Origin: Ampullaceana balthica
Lineage: Eukaryota; Mollusca; Gastropoda; Lymnaeidae
Assembly (NCBI GenBank): GCA_944989445.1
Contig: CALYLW010000121.1
Coordinates: 1,070,729-1,134,728 of the forward strand
Direction: 5' to 3'
Length of the DNA: 64,000 nucleotides
The position numbers and the translations under genes were made by a program. The notes beneath the pieces were generated by a model, which was not told where the DNA came from, did no database searches, and saw only the letters and a list, made by a program, of their open reading frames with translations. Below are positions 37,001 to 47,700 of the stretch, piece by piece; the first letter of the stretch is position 1; each line of letters begins with the position of its first letter.

Positions 37001-38155
37001 CCTATTATTGACGTCACCGATATTTCATAATAAGTGATATTTTGACCAAAAAAAACAACTATCATTTAGATTTACAATATCTCGACAAATTAATATATCG
37101 ATCCTGATACCGGTATTGAGATAGCCAAAAGAGTCCTAGTATTAATATCCACAGCCACGATACAGTGTGCCATGTGTTTGATATTTTTTAGGTATCGGCC
37201 GATTTTCGTATGCTCGGAAATACTGTGTAAATAGTGCCGATGCCAAGTATACCGTAATTGCTCTAATAAATGGATAACATGTAAACATTATGTTCACGTA
37301 ATTGCTCTAATAGCAAAGATGCACGCAGAATCGCAGAATTGTTATGGAATAACAAAATGTACCGTGTGCAGACTTGTAGTCATGGGCAACCATTCATCCT
37401 TCAACCTCATTTCACTCTTTTACTATTGCTTTGTTCTAATTGTTTCATTCATAAAAGGTGGCCGTGTGCAAAAGCCATTAAACTATTGGTTAGAATTAAT
37501 AATTATGAGTCAAAAGTTGAAGTTTCAAAAGGAGTACCTAATTTTGCTGGTACATTTTCATAAAGGACGGTTCGTTTTGTCATGAGTCCTATGTAGGTCA
37601 TGATCTGGAACTTATAAACTAATCAGAAACTTCGTTTCGGAAAAAAATTAATAAATCTGTAATATCGGCATAACTGGATATCGGTAGAGTGTAGACCACT
37701 AAATTATAAAATATAAATAATTACACATGACGTCATCAAATATGACCGCTGTTTTTTTTTGTCCTCACAAATACTCATATTGGAAAAAAATATCGGTAAT
37801 ATCGGCAAAAATGCATATTGGTAGACCCCTAAATTAAAAAATATAAATAATTACGAGTGATAAATTTAAGAATGACGTCATCAAATATGACCGCTGTTTT
37901 TTTTTGTCTTAACAAATACTCATATCGAAAAAAAAATATCTGTAATATCGGTATCGGCAAAAATGCATATCGGTAGACCCCTACTATTATATTCTATCAT
38001 GAATAATTATGTGTTGCAATACTTTGTGACTATGTGGCTAACTGTCATAATTACCACCCCCATAGATTCGAGAGTATCGACCAGAAATAAACAAATATCA
38101 AGGAGAAGCATCTGGTATCAGGGCGGGAATCATCCGAAGTATTCGACTCAAGTAG
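22023..38155 (+). CDS. UTP3: UTP3/SAS10 small-subunit processome protein, 14 coding exons
   Basis: Exons: 22023-22087, 28067-28139, 28347-28388, 28628-28751, 29471-29548, 29867-29979, 30219-30287, 30902-30958, 31189-31259, 32090-32186, 32495-32626, 33769-33868, 36486-36584 and 38066-38155. About 402 aa. Utp3/Sas10 is a nucleolar component of the U3-containing processome for 18S rRNA maturation. The N-terminus is basic (MKLKRGGRKDYRG), followed by long Asp/Glu-rich stretches. The Sas10/Utp3/C1D-type helical part includes AANIAFYLHMIE..GHPVIKRIVQW (about residue 250-280). The C-terminal Sas10 domain reads PRVKHREKFRKAKIR and GIRAGIIRSIRLK, then stop. Exon 11 is a problem: from its acceptor the frame reads LAKMYEAIPREQMEAL and hits TGA near 32547, while the downstream frame (DDDEQDEEVSNDEAL), which fits exon 12, is offset by one base. 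This is a real frameshift, an assembly error, or a misplaced acceptor. AATAAA at 38267-38272 is a likely polyadenylation signal. Confidence 0.9.
22346..23251. mobile_element. pogo/Tigger-like DNA element, decayed
   Basis: Terminal inverted repeats CAGTCAAACCTCTTATAACG and CGTTATGAGAGGTTTGACTG bound about 906 bp. Further subterminal inverted similarity (TTCGCATAAC / TTCGTATAAC) is present. The interior has a Lys-rich broken frame starting MSSKKTTQ near 22682. Flanking TA dinucleotides are not preserved. It lies in UTP3 intron 1. Confidence 0.65.
23911..25377. mobile_element. pogo-like DNA element with TA target duplication
   Basis: CAGTGGGACCC and GGGTCCCACTG inverted ends are flanked by TA on both sides. 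The right 590 bp match 3047-3617, and the two ends match the MITE at 5236-5370. The interior includes a TAGTGATGGGACGATTAATC patch (24057) and a TAAGGTT-type hAT patch (24121), suggesting nested insertions. No intact transposase frame. Confidence 0.75.
26128..26549 (+). mobile_element. LINE 3' fragment split by a hAT element
   Basis: LINE sequence runs to about 26152, is interrupted by the hAT at 26153-26352, and resumes TAATACAACCCTCAGATAGA through the conserved 3' UTR and GATAA tail. It has an internal deletion compared with 57385-58219. It lies in UTP3 intron 1. Confidence 0.75.
26153..26352. mobile_element. non-autonomous hAT element inside a LINE
   Basis: Same family as 8495-8679 (TGATGGCGAACCTATGGCA at the left, GGTTAGCCACCAGTG at the right). 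Exact 8-bp duplication ATCTAATA at 26145-26152 and 26353-26360. The first bases of the left end have mutated (CTGTGATGG). Confidence 0.85.
26742..27004 (+). mobile_element. non-autonomous Helitron
   Basis: Starts TC after an A, ends CTAG before a T, and has a CGTAA-loop-TTACG hairpin about 13 bp before the end, the standard Helitron layout. It aligns over its length with the minus-strand copy at 59622-59914. Confidence 0.75.
31288..31752. mobile_element. decayed relative of the TAAGGTTGTTAA hAT-type family
   Basis: TTGTTAAGACTG at the left, and GGACCAGTTAACAG with a CCTTA end at the right, resemble 18157-19001, with the same GGTTAACCG motif and A-run after it. Boundaries are approximate. It lies in a UTP3 intron. 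Confidence 0.5.
33376..33552. mobile_element. non-autonomous hAT element
   Basis: Ends CAGGGGTCTCCAAACT and AGTTTGGAGACCCCTG are near perfect. The flanks AGCTAGAC and TGCTAGAT share six of eight bases, a decayed 8-bp duplication. It lies in a UTP3 intron. Confidence 0.75.
33945..36032 (+). CDS. Penelope-like reverse transcriptase with GIY-YIG endonuclease
   Basis: One uninterrupted frame, open from 33837 (residue numbers count from there, 731 codons to the stop); the first ~35 codons overlap UTP3 exon 12 and its donor, so the true start is later, placed here only approximately. Visible RT blocks: ADKGGAVVVWDKELY (about 140), KIHKDGNPGRPIVSA (about 220), LFLLDVCSLYTSIP (about 278), GVAMGTKMGPSYACLFMG (about 340), the active-site YIDD (about 378), and SVNFLDITV (about 420). 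Then a Cys motif CGRNRCKTC (about 600) and a GIY-YIG nuclease: VVYTIVCK, KYIGETGR, with Arg in CRIAEHV. PLEs use this nuclease to nick DNA and prime reverse transcription. No frameshift or stop breaks it, so the insertion is probably recent. It is not a host gene. The tRNA-intron-like or telomerase-type functions are not implied. Confidence 0.9.
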   Translation, partial: WSILLFVPSESPKLVTTNHFAGKNNTLPDDELFPFKKQRKSTWTPPPGQSKALDLYIKSTENDIKNLLFPRLRKSNLSKVESKALSLLRSRKDIVIKPADKGGAVVVWDKELYIKEAQRQLEDTQFYQQRATDPIMKNNTVVKKTIDELITECALPQSASRMHIFDSDLGKPSFYLLPKIHKDGNPGRPIVSACSCPTEHISEFLDSVFQPIVASLPTYIKDTNHALRTFDSLSINPNVKNYLFLLDVCSLYTSIPHNDGLLAVQYFLDRQPHPNIPTHALLRLAELVLTLNSFEFNGQFFDQISGVAMGTKMGPSYACLFMGHFEHRVEQEYTGRLPEFYKRYIDDGIGVTHMERSELDTFISFVDSFHPSIKFTHTISELSVNFLDITVTLQKNHLLTSAYFKPTDSHSYLLYPSSHPKSCKDSIPFSQLLRLRRLCQSNEDFLEKALEMVEFFRQRSYPEAILQSALQRVKNFTRADAFVSRSSDSNERSKLGLTYHPHNIRAKEIFVKNRTILLADPETNNIFSTPPLIVFRRDKNLRDLLVRSRLLIPSSHLGTKPCGRNRCKTCPFVTQTDQIIFPKGTFKIRNGYLCTSRNVVYTIVCKRCPLKYIGETGRLLSCRIAEHVRVIKQDKQCPVSRHFNGRDHMGVDDMSVTALVSCTNTPGRVSLENRLIHEYGTLTPHGINVVFALTS
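36178..36240 (+). ncRNA. hammerhead-ribozyme-like motif of the PLE
   Basis: The core UUGAAGA - AGGC loop GCC - GAAAC has the layout of the hammerhead core CUGANGA..GAAA reported for Penelope terminal repeats, but the first core base is U rather than C. The same change is in the copy at about 43310. Self-cleavage is therefore doubtful. Confidence 0.4.
36896..37983. mobile_element. hAT-type element, TAGGGGTCTACCGATA ends, intact target duplication
   Basis: Left TAGGGGTCTACCGATAT and right GCATATCGGTAGACCCCTA are inverted. CTATTATA is duplicated exactly at 36888-36895 and 37984-37991. Many CGATAT/ATATCGG motifs. The right end occurs in three versions, near 37670, 37780-37830 and the true end, so the interior has tandem duplications of the terminal region. 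It ends about 80 bp before the last UTP3 exon. Confidence 0.85.
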
Positions 38156-38159
38156 AGGA

Positions 38160-39087
38160 GTGTGTGTGTTATTGAAAAAAATGAATGCAAAATATTTATA
38201 TATTTTTATTGATATCTGAACTGAATATGTTTAAATGCAAATTTGATTATCTTTAACAAAAAATGAAATAAACAAATGAGGTCAATTGAATATAAGAAAT
38301 GTTTTTTTGTTATTTGCTCTCAAGGAACCTTGGCATCCAAAAAAACTTTATGAAATATTTTTCCTGTAATGGAAATAATGTTATTCTTAATTTCATTATC
38401 CTGTTAGCTGGAATTGGTTGATTCCTGTAACTTTACACTAATGAAATAATATTGTGAATTATTTGAATCATCAATAATAATAGTCATAACAGTATTTTTC
38501 CACTTAAGCTTTAGTTTGTGCTCTGTCAAGTCAGCCTAGGAGAAGATTGCAGTGATACATCAGCCCTGAAAAAAAGGGCCCCCAACAGATGGCCAGCAAA
38601 GGGCCCCAGCGGATGGCCAGCAGAGGGCCTTTACAAATTATTAGTATCCTCTCCACCCGTTCTATTAAGTTTTTAGACCTTTCCCCCGAACAGGAAAGAC
38701 AACAGAGTGAGAATGTCCCTAGAATGAAACCCTTAAGACTAATGGCGCATATAAACACACAAGAGAGCATAGGGACATAGTGTATTAGATTAGGCTTAGG
38801 TAACAGGAAAGAGCTGGAAAGAATTAAAAACACCAGTGAAAGTCAGTTTTAAGTGTCATGCTTTGAGAAAGGCTTTATGGAACATATGGTAATAAATTAT
38901 TGATGGCGTAGTTAAGACCAACTTCAAAGACAGTCATAAGTGAAAAAATTCCAACAGTTGTCTCAAAGATTAATAATGATCATCACTTATTCACACTAAA
39001 AGTATATTTGCAGTTATCACTCGCTAAGTTATTTGTAGGGGAAGTTGTAAAAATCAAGTCATTCAAGCCCACATTTTTTTCAAGTTT
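38160..39087. other. UTP3 3' flank, no gene seen
   Basis: Apart from the UTP3 polyadenylation signal, only a GC-richer patch with GATGGCCAGCA duplicated (38589-38630) stands out. The small open frames here show no recognisable motif. Confidence 0.5.
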
Positions 39088-40980
39088 GGGGCCGTCCATA
39101 AATGATGTCACGCACCTAGGAGGGGGGGGGGAGGGGGGTCACACTTTTGTGACGAGGGGGAGGGAGGGGGGTTGAAGAAATGTGACGTCACATCAAAAGG
39201 GTAAATAAAAATAAAACTTCCACTGAAATATTTGGTGGTAATGATTTTTTAATGTTTTTTTTTAAATCAGTGCTTCTCAAAGTACCGGTTGGTAGGCCAT
39301 CAGACGCCGGTCGGCGTAAGTTATCAAGAAATGAAAATTAAATCTAATTACAGTATAATCCTTAAGTTTGAGAACTCATGAGAACGTATGAAATTGTAAC
39401 CCTGTGTCGTTTGATGTTGACATCAAAGCATTTATGATGTCACCGCCGCTCCGTTTGGTTCTCTCACGGCAGTAGTCGACCAACATTTTTGCCCGTTACC
39501 CCAAAATATACAAGTTTCTGTGTGCGTTACCCCCCCCCCTCCAGACTCGAGGTCCTGCTCACATGACTCGGGGATTTGGGGGAGCGTCGTTAGCATCCCC
39601 CCCCCCTCCTCCGAAAATGCAACTGGTGAGTTTTACAAGCATGAAAAGTGTCTAAAAATGATCTAAATAGGATTATGTAAAGATATTTTAAGTCTAAACG
39701 ACACGGAATATCAATTTTTGATTTATTTTTAAAAAATAATTTTGATTAATTTTTTTTTGTCTATTTGATACGATTATAAACGTTTTAAGTTTGATATAAT
39801 TGTTCGATTGGTTTTTGGTCAAACGCCAAGAGTTCCCTTTTTTTCCCCAAATGAGATAATTTACCGCTGTTCACAGCCCCTCGGTTAAACCTCCCGATAG
39901 CGGTAGCCATGTATTTTTCATTAGTTTATAAATTCCACAAGAGAATGCAACAATTTAAACACGCCTCCTCGTCCATACAAAAAAAAACAACAACTCGTGA
40001 GCTTGGGAGTAAAAAGTTATGATAATATTGGATATTTTATTAATGTCATAGTATTTTTCAGTCTTCAACTTGCAGTATTAGGCTACTGTATTTACGACGC
40101 ACAAGATGACACCCCACTTTCCTGCACAAATGTGGGGTTCGTACAGTACTCGCAATATTCCTCTTCCAGCGCATACCAAATAATTTTTAGAAAACATGAG
40201 GTTTGATATCAATGTGGTAATTTTAGATCAAATGCCTTTGATGTGCATATATATACATAGCAGGAAAAATGTCATTATAAGATCGAAATCAATTTGAGGA
40301 ATTGTCTTGTATCTATATATTCTTGGTTTATCAACAATGAAGTGATCCTTGTAATATCAATAGTCACATAGTCAGTTCCTTACTGGAATACAGCGCTATA
40401 TAAATTATCAATTTATTATTATTGTTCGCGAGCTTAATCACATCAAATGGTTTTTTAAATTACCGCTGCATTGTTCGTTAGCTGTCTTGCTATGCCTTGG
40501 CAACTAGACAATTAAAAAATATATATATATTATATAAAACAAGCCTAAATCATACTTAATCTTATAGGGCTTTAAGCCATGTAAGTGTTCATTTTGCTAT
40601 CACGTCAGTACAGGGAAAATCACGTCAAAACGGGAAAAGAGTGCACCGGTACCTGGTGAAATGCATTTAAAAAATACCTGCCGGTCGTCTAATACGTACA
40701 AGTTTGAGAAGCACTGGCTTACAACTTATTTAATGCCGTTTTACATAGCTTCACGCGTATTACGATATTACAATGTAGACATACACTAAATAAATAAATA
40801 AATGACAAAAATGATTTGAAACATTCTACTAATTTTCAAATAGAAAATAAGGTTGTTTTCTTTTAAATTGTTGTTTGTGTTGTTGTTTTTTTTGTCTAAC
40901 TTTTTGTGATGACGCGTGACGAGGGGGGGAGGGGGTGAAAAATCGGTAAAAATTGCATGACGTCATTTATGGACGGCCCC
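39088..40980. mobile_element. CRE-bearing repeat, long copy, split by a hAT element
   Basis: GGGGCCGTCCATAAATGATG at the left and TCATTTATGGACGGCCCC at the right are inverted ends, with G-rich tracts inside each. The hAT-like element at 39268-40716 occupies the middle. Related ends are at 5045-5160 and 5390-5730. The superfamily is not identified. Confidence 0.6.
39268..40716. mobile_element. hAT-like element with CAGTGCTTCTCAAA ends
   Basis: Inverted ends CAGTGCTTCTCAAA and TTTGAGAAGCACTG. Flanking octamers do not match, so the target duplication is lost or the ends belong to different copies. No transposase frame. The interior holds C/G-rich runs. Confidence 0.6.
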
Positions 40981-40999
40981 TTTCCCCAAATTTAACAGT

Positions 41000-43260
41000 A
41001 TTGTCTTAAGTTGAATTGTGATACACCAGCACATAAAATTATAAAAAATTTCCAAAGTGATACTCTTAAATTAAAAAAACAAAATAATAACAGGTATACC
41101 TCCTTTTACAAAATTTTAAAGTGATAAAACAGTCTTTTAGGGAGGCAAAAGTCTTATTTATTTTTAATGGAAAAAAACAAAACAATATGAAAACTATATT
41201 AATTGTTTATCAAGTAGTTTATTCCATCAGTATTGAATCATAACAAGTACATTCAGTTACAGTTACTTACAACAAACAAGAAATTTCATAATTAGGTAAG
41301 ATTCATTTAATTAAAGGCCATGTGGAGCTTTTGAGTAGTCTGATCTAATAAAAGTGTGTTTTTAAAAAAGTACCAATTGCCTTACGCATGGCTCATATAA
41401 GAGGACACATAAATACAAGAGATGCTCAAAGAAAGTACATGTAATTCCTTTAGAATTGTTTCAGATTCAGAGGCCATAAACTTTAAACGAGTGGGGACTT
41501 CAAGGCATTCACAATGAGATGGAGTTCATGGACAGTTTCTGAAATTTCTTAATCATAAAAAACCTTTGACTTTGACACACAAACAATGATTTACTGCCTG
41601 AGATAATAGTTCAAGATGTAGATAGTGCTTATTTACACTAAAATAAAGAATGCACAGAAGGAATGTTAAGAAGAAAAAAAATTAAACTTAAAAGTCTGGG
41701 GTTGAATTTATTTTAATAAAAAAAAAGTAAGAATCCTTTGTTAATTCCCACTATTAAAAAATTGATAGATACATATGTATTTTGCAAATTGATTATCATT
41801 TTAATTTCTTTCCTTGTAGCTTAAAAAATGTTTTTTAATACTTTTAAATATAACACTAAGTGGTGAAATAGAATTCCAGTCTATTGCTTGGAGAAAAAAA
41901 TGGGATTTTGTCAAGAGTCATTTCATTAAAGAAATGTTGACATTTTTAATAAAAATTGAACAAAGTAACATCCAAACTGTGATGAAATTTTAGTCAGAAT
42001 AAACACATACTAGATACGTCCCGCGGCATAGCATATGCCGCAGACTTGGTCATCGATAGTGCAAAGAAAGGGGGGTAAAGAATGGACACAAACTACAGCA
42101 CAAAGAAATCAAAACAACGCGAGTGAACGTCGGTGGGGGGGAAACCATGCATTGTTGGTTTCAAGACATTTTTGCACTGCCCATCACCCTTCAACACCCT
42201 AGCTTGCCAATCATAAACTGTGATTTGCCGACCCTAGCGAGGGTCAGCCATGTTTGCACACAAAAAAAGGGGGGGGGGAACGAGCGCAAACATATTTTTA
42301 AAAATTATGTTTTTGCTGGGGCTTGAACCCATGACCTTCCGCGCGTAAGGCGGACAAGATAACCACTACACTACGAATCTCATGTTATGCTGTGAAGGAA
42401 CAACGCAAGAACCATTGTTGGTCTCGAGACATTTGTTGACCCCAGCCAGGGTCATTCGTCATGCTCACTTTGGTGAATCATATATATATATAGATATAGT
42501 TTAGGTGTGTATGTGTTTCTAGGATCACATGCAAAAAATTCACTTTTGTGCTCAATAAATGTGAAAAGATGGTGATATATTGTTCCGATTATCAAGTTAC
42601 ACCATACAGTTTGCTGCGAGTTTATTTAACATAACATTATTAACAGTTTTTGTTTGACTTTGTTAGATTTAGCCTTGAAGGATTTTTGACAAAGTGTTTA
42701 TAGCTACTTCATCATCTTGCAAAGGATAATATAGTTTTGACTTTTGACTGATTTTCTTGTGTTTTTTTTTAGGACATCGGTCTCATTAAATTTTTTTTAA
42801 TGGTGTCATTGCAAAGAGTTTACGAAACATTTATACAGAAATATGAACATGTATAATTGGTACAACATTTTTTTATCAGAACGCCTCACAGCAGACAGTC
42901 ACTGATGTCATACAGCTTATGTCATCGGAGCGACAATATCGACCTGACTTTAATTTTGCATTATACTTAATAAAAACTTATGATAAATCTTTTTCCTCCT
43001 AATAGGAATAACTCAACAAGTACTTAATGATATAAATCATATAAAAACAAAGCAATATTTAAAGTTTCAGTTGACACTCAACATGAGGTTCACTGCCCTA
43101 TAAGGGATATAAATGATGCCTTGGACCTGAAAAATGCATGAAGGAAATATATACGGCAATTAAGTGTGTCATCAGTAGCCACATGTTTAGAAATTATTTA
43201 AAATTATTTATTTAAAATAAAATAATTTTACATTAATTAGTAATGAAGTAATGATATGGA
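41000..43260. other. intergenic, mostly featureless except a tRNA-like patch
   Basis: AT-rich DNA without a convincing gene. At 42000-42480 the composition is different: inverted GCGGCATA/TATGCCGC, a G-run, and a tRNA-like segment listed separately. Confidence 0.5.
42310..42380 (-). repeat. tRNA-Val(UAC)-like SINE head or tRNA pseudogene
   Basis: On the minus strand the A box (TAGTGTAGTGGTTATC), a perfect 5-bp anticodon stem TCCGC/GCGGA with loop CTTACGC (anticodon UAC) and the B box GGGTTCAAGCCCC are present. The acceptor stem pairs poorly and the T-stem has a mismatch, so it is not called a functional tRNA gene. Confidence 0.6.
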
Positions 43261-43267
43261 GCCTTGG

Positions 43268-43405
43268 TATTCTTTCGTTATATTCGCTTTATTTGTGTAC
43301 TATTTATCCGTTGAGGAAGGCTCTTTGCCGAAACGTTCGCTGTTGTGTGACGTCCTGTCAGGCTAACTAATACCCTGTTTATATGTTATACATTTACTGG
43401 TATGA
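43268..43405 (+). mobile_element. solo 3' fragment of the Penelope-like element
   Basis: Closely similar to 36120-36290, including GAAGGCTCTTTGCCGAAACG and GACGTCCTGTCAGGC followed by TAATACCCTGTTT. No coding part remains. Confidence 0.8.
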
Positions 43406-43960
43406 ATTAACCAACTTAAATTCATATAAATAACAAAAAAAATTTATACACAGTTATTACAAATAGAAATAACACAAATTTAAGTAGACAAAATCATAAA
43501 ATATTAATTACCAGGTTCCAAACATTTAAAAAAAACAACACTTATTCTTGTCAATTTATTGACACTTGAGTATGCAAAAAACATATTTAAAATAACACAT
43601 GAAATAGTATAATGCATTTCAAGAAATAAATAATGCAAGAACAAGAATTTTAAAAAGAAACTGTGTCAAGAAAAATATGTGGAATTTCTATATACATTAA
43701 TATACATCTTATACAACATGAATAACAAGAAGTGAAATTTGCAGAACTTCTGCACAGGTCAAAACTGCTATCAATCAATATGTTTAGCTATAAAATAAAG
43801 CATGGAAAATAAAAATCGTATTAACTTTGTTTATTTTTTCCTTAAAAAGACAAACATATTGTGAAAAAATCCCACAAAAAGTTTATGATGCAATAATAAG
43901 AATTTTCCTATCAAACTTTTTTTCTCTTGTTCATTTTGTTGTCTGTTTTTTACTCTTAAA

Positions 43961-44581
43961 TAGGGCTGCGGAAATTAACGATTAATTTCTCGATTAATAG
44001 TTAATTTTTTTAATCGATTAAAGTTATTTTAATTGATAAAAATTAGATTAAATTAAAGAAAATATTTATAAGATTTAAAAATTTTTTTTATTAATAAATA
44101 ATTAATAATAATTTATATATTCTTTTACGTACAAACTTCTCCCGCGTAATATTATAATTTATTTTATTACTTTATGTGGACCGGCAGACGTCAATTAAAA
44201 AAGGGCTGACAGCATCAGCGCAGTTAAATTTAAACATATAACTAGAAAGTTGAGCAAAAATTTTGTTTTTAAGCTAACTGCGGATGGCAAAGTCAAAGAT
44301 GGTACAAAAAGTTTACTGTGTTCAGTGCCATAAACAATTCTCTTTTAAAGGATCAAATACATCGTTGACGTACCACCTTCAGCACAAACATCCGATCAAG
44401 TATCAACACATTGTCATAAAATTTAGTTCAAAATATTCTTAACTTTCAATGTCTGTGAGAAATGGTCACTTTAATGACGTCATAAATTTCTTTTTTTGGC
44501 TTTAATCGAAATTATCGATTAATTAATCGATAATTTTTCAAAAGTTAACGATTAATTTTAAATTAATCGATAACAGCCCTA
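43961..44581. mobile_element. hAT-type element, TAGGGCTG family
   Basis: TAGGGCTG and CAGCCCTA ends, flanked by CTCTTAAA and CTCTTAAG (7/8). It is colinear with 8921-9698 without that copy's nested insert. It keeps the short BED-finger-like residue ([19 protein letters not shown], about 44300), frame broken. Confidence 0.8.
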
Positions 44582-44727
44582 CTCTTAAGACAAGCCTGCA
44601 CTCAGGAATAAAATAATATTTTAAAAATAAATATTTATTTCTTAAAAATTTATGCCTTCTAAAAAAATGAACACATCCCTAACCTAATTCTATATGTTCA
44701 GAAGAAACACTTTTGAAGATCCATTGA

Positions 44728-47700
44728 TCACTGAAGCAGAGTCTTAATTTTATTATATGTATTCCTGAAGTGTGGGGTATTCCTGAGCATAGCCTCAAGG
44801 GCAGTTTGCTTGTCTGCTGTAGACTAAGGGCATTTCTTTATATGAGTGTCTTCAAGCAATGACAGATATGTTACATTAAAACAAAATTTCTTAGTTCATT
44901 TGTTTCTTTGAAACAGGTTTTAGGTAACATGACACTAAAGAATGTTTTTGTAATGCTTGCTTTAACAGAAAAAAGTTTCAGGTCCCTTTTAGGGAGTGAT
45001 TGTGTTAAAATGCATAGAATTTCTGTTGCTTTAGCTAGTTATTCTCCAGTTGAATCAAAACAATATATTTTCTGCTGTTCATTTTCAAGCTACAATAGAA
45101 TAGTTTATATTATTAAGTATTCTTTGTTGTCATTGGGAAAGTAACAATCATTGTGAAGTTTTCAACTGTTGATCAACAAATCAGTTGTAGCATATGCATG
45201 TTTAACAATTGTCAAATAAATATTGACTCGTAATGGGAGTTGCAACAATCACATTGTTATGGTCATTGTAGAACTTAGATGAAGTCTTTGGGGTTGCTCT
45301 CTTACAGTGCTTTTGGTTCAAAATATCTTTCCATGAGCGTAATTACCCCATGAAATATGCCTATTGAAAAAAAAGAATAGAAAATATATGGAAGTTGAGA
45401 TTAAATGAAAAAATCATTATATTTTAAAATTCTGTTAAAAATCCTTTCAATCACTTAATAATGGATCTTTATAATTTCTAATTTTTATGCTTTATAAATT
45501 CTGTTTTGAATTTAATACAATCAGTGCAATAATGAGTCATATTTTTTCAAAGATAGTAGCTAAGTCTTTTGCTAACCTTGATAAACTAAGAAATAACAGT
45601 TAAAAACTATGTAATTTTTAACTCAGATATGCTTACGCAAGCCCAAAAATATATTTTTAAAAAAAAATAATAAAAAATCATAGAATAATAAGAAGAGAGT
45701 AAAATTATAAGTATATTTTAAGACATTAGGTTAGAAAAATTAAAAAAGAATGTTTTCACAGATTTGATTCTTGGAATGATGAATAAACTGATTTAATGCT
45801 TAGAGTTTTTTTGAACTGCAAAATCAGATATATTTTTTTGTATGCCGTTGCTAGTTATCAATAGCCTTCTAAATTTTACTATAACTAAAAGGTTGAGCTC
45901 TTTCCAAAACAAAAAATTAAATTCCCCTGTATTTTTTATATTAACCAAAGACCCCGGAAAAAAATATTTTTTATTTTAAAAGTCTAAAATTTGTACTGAG
46001 TTAAAACTAAAATTGCTGGTTACCTAAGTCATTTATTCTGGTCACCCTTTCCAAAATCACTTACAGGAGAAAGCAATTGTATATATTGCCCCGATGGTTC
46101 ACTTTCCACCACCGTGTCCATGTCCGTGACAAGAATTTCACACATGTTTGCGGGTTGCACGCCTGATCAAATCGAGAAGATAAAGAAATATTTTATTTTT
46201 CTGCACATTTCAACATACTGAAAGTTACACACACAAAAAAAAGAGAAAAAAGTCCTATACTTATTTAGTGTTAATATAGTTATTTTTAAAAAAAGTTTTA
46301 ATTCAGAAAGGACCAATGCTTTACTTTTGCTGCGTGTTTTTAATATATTAAAAGAATGTCTAGAGTAAAGCCGAAACATTTAGAGTTAAGGCATCAATAA
46401 ATTCTAAATTAGAATAGAATTAGAATATTCATTAGGTGAAGCACTCACCATAAATATAATCCTCTTCTTCCACTGCATCATAAGATAGATAGGCCTCAGC
46501 CTCCTGAAGTAGTCAAATCAATCAATATTAAAAGTTAATAGGTTTGTTAAGGTAATAAATGACCAATTAAACAGTGGCATAACTTTCACGAAGCATTCTG
46601 TTATGACTATATTTCAAAACAAAAGGTCCACAAAATCAATTTCTAATTAGTGCTTCCCTCAACAAAATCTGATTAGTCTTGTACACTATGTTCTCTACAC
46701 TTGATTATATTAGCATATTATTTGTTTGATCTGCTTGAATCAATTCTATCTTAAATTTAATTCTTTTTCTTCATAAGCATTCAGATCTTAATATCTTTAA
46801 AAATATTGGTTTCACTTACATTATTATAGTTTGCAAAGGAATTTTCGTCTAGTGAAAGAAATAAAAAAACAAAAAAACATAGGTTTAGAAAAGGTAAAAA
46901 AAAAGGTTAGCTTTTAAGTCAATAAATTTTTATTTAAAGATACATGTTTTAGAGTAAAACTCAATCCTTATTGAAAATTATGTAATATTTAAATGGTATT
47001 CCCATATATATTTTAAAAATAAATATTAGACATAGTTTAATATTTTCAATGCAAAATATTCACCTTGCACTTCCATTGTGGACGCAATGTCAAGTTCTGA
47101 ATCATCCAGTGCTGTATGATTTAGTGGTGGCTAAGAATAAAATATAAATAAAATGACAGTTTAGTATTCAAGATTTGAATTAACAATAGAATTTTTGTGC
47201 AGTCTCATATTTTGTCATATGAGAGGCATCCATCATTTTTTTCAGAAATTTGGTGTAATGGTAGCAAACTTTTTATAGCAAAACTAAAAAACCTGAGCAA
47301 ATTTTTAATTTTATGAATTTTTTTTTAAAAAGGCTGACAATGAAATACATATTACTAAGTTACTATTTCACTGAATTTTTACTATAGCTAGGGAATGGGA
47401 GGGGTGGAAGAAAATAGTTTCTGGTACAAAGTACAAGAAACCACCAATTTTTATTTTAAAACATTTTTATTGCTTTTTTCCATTAAAAAAAATAGCAATA
47501 GCTTTAGCATTGTTCTTAATATATATACTTTTTTTGTTAGTTCTTGTTAAGCATTGTTCATCAAACTATAAAAAAGAAAGTCTAAAATTATATAAAAATT
47601 TTAAAGCTATATGCTTGTTTTACAACATGTAGTTGTGTGTGCCTTGAAATGAAATCAAAAACAGAGTTGATGGACTCATGACACTGACCTGTATTGGAAT

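Noticed and set aside
42310..42380. Functional tRNA-Val gene on the minus strand
   Set aside because: Boxes and the anticodon arm are good, but the acceptor stem hardly pairs and the T-stem has a mismatch. A SINE head or pseudogene fits better.
44908..45144. 78-codon plus-strand frame
   Set aside because: It lies antisense to the intron between the last two IRF exons, with no motif or splice context.
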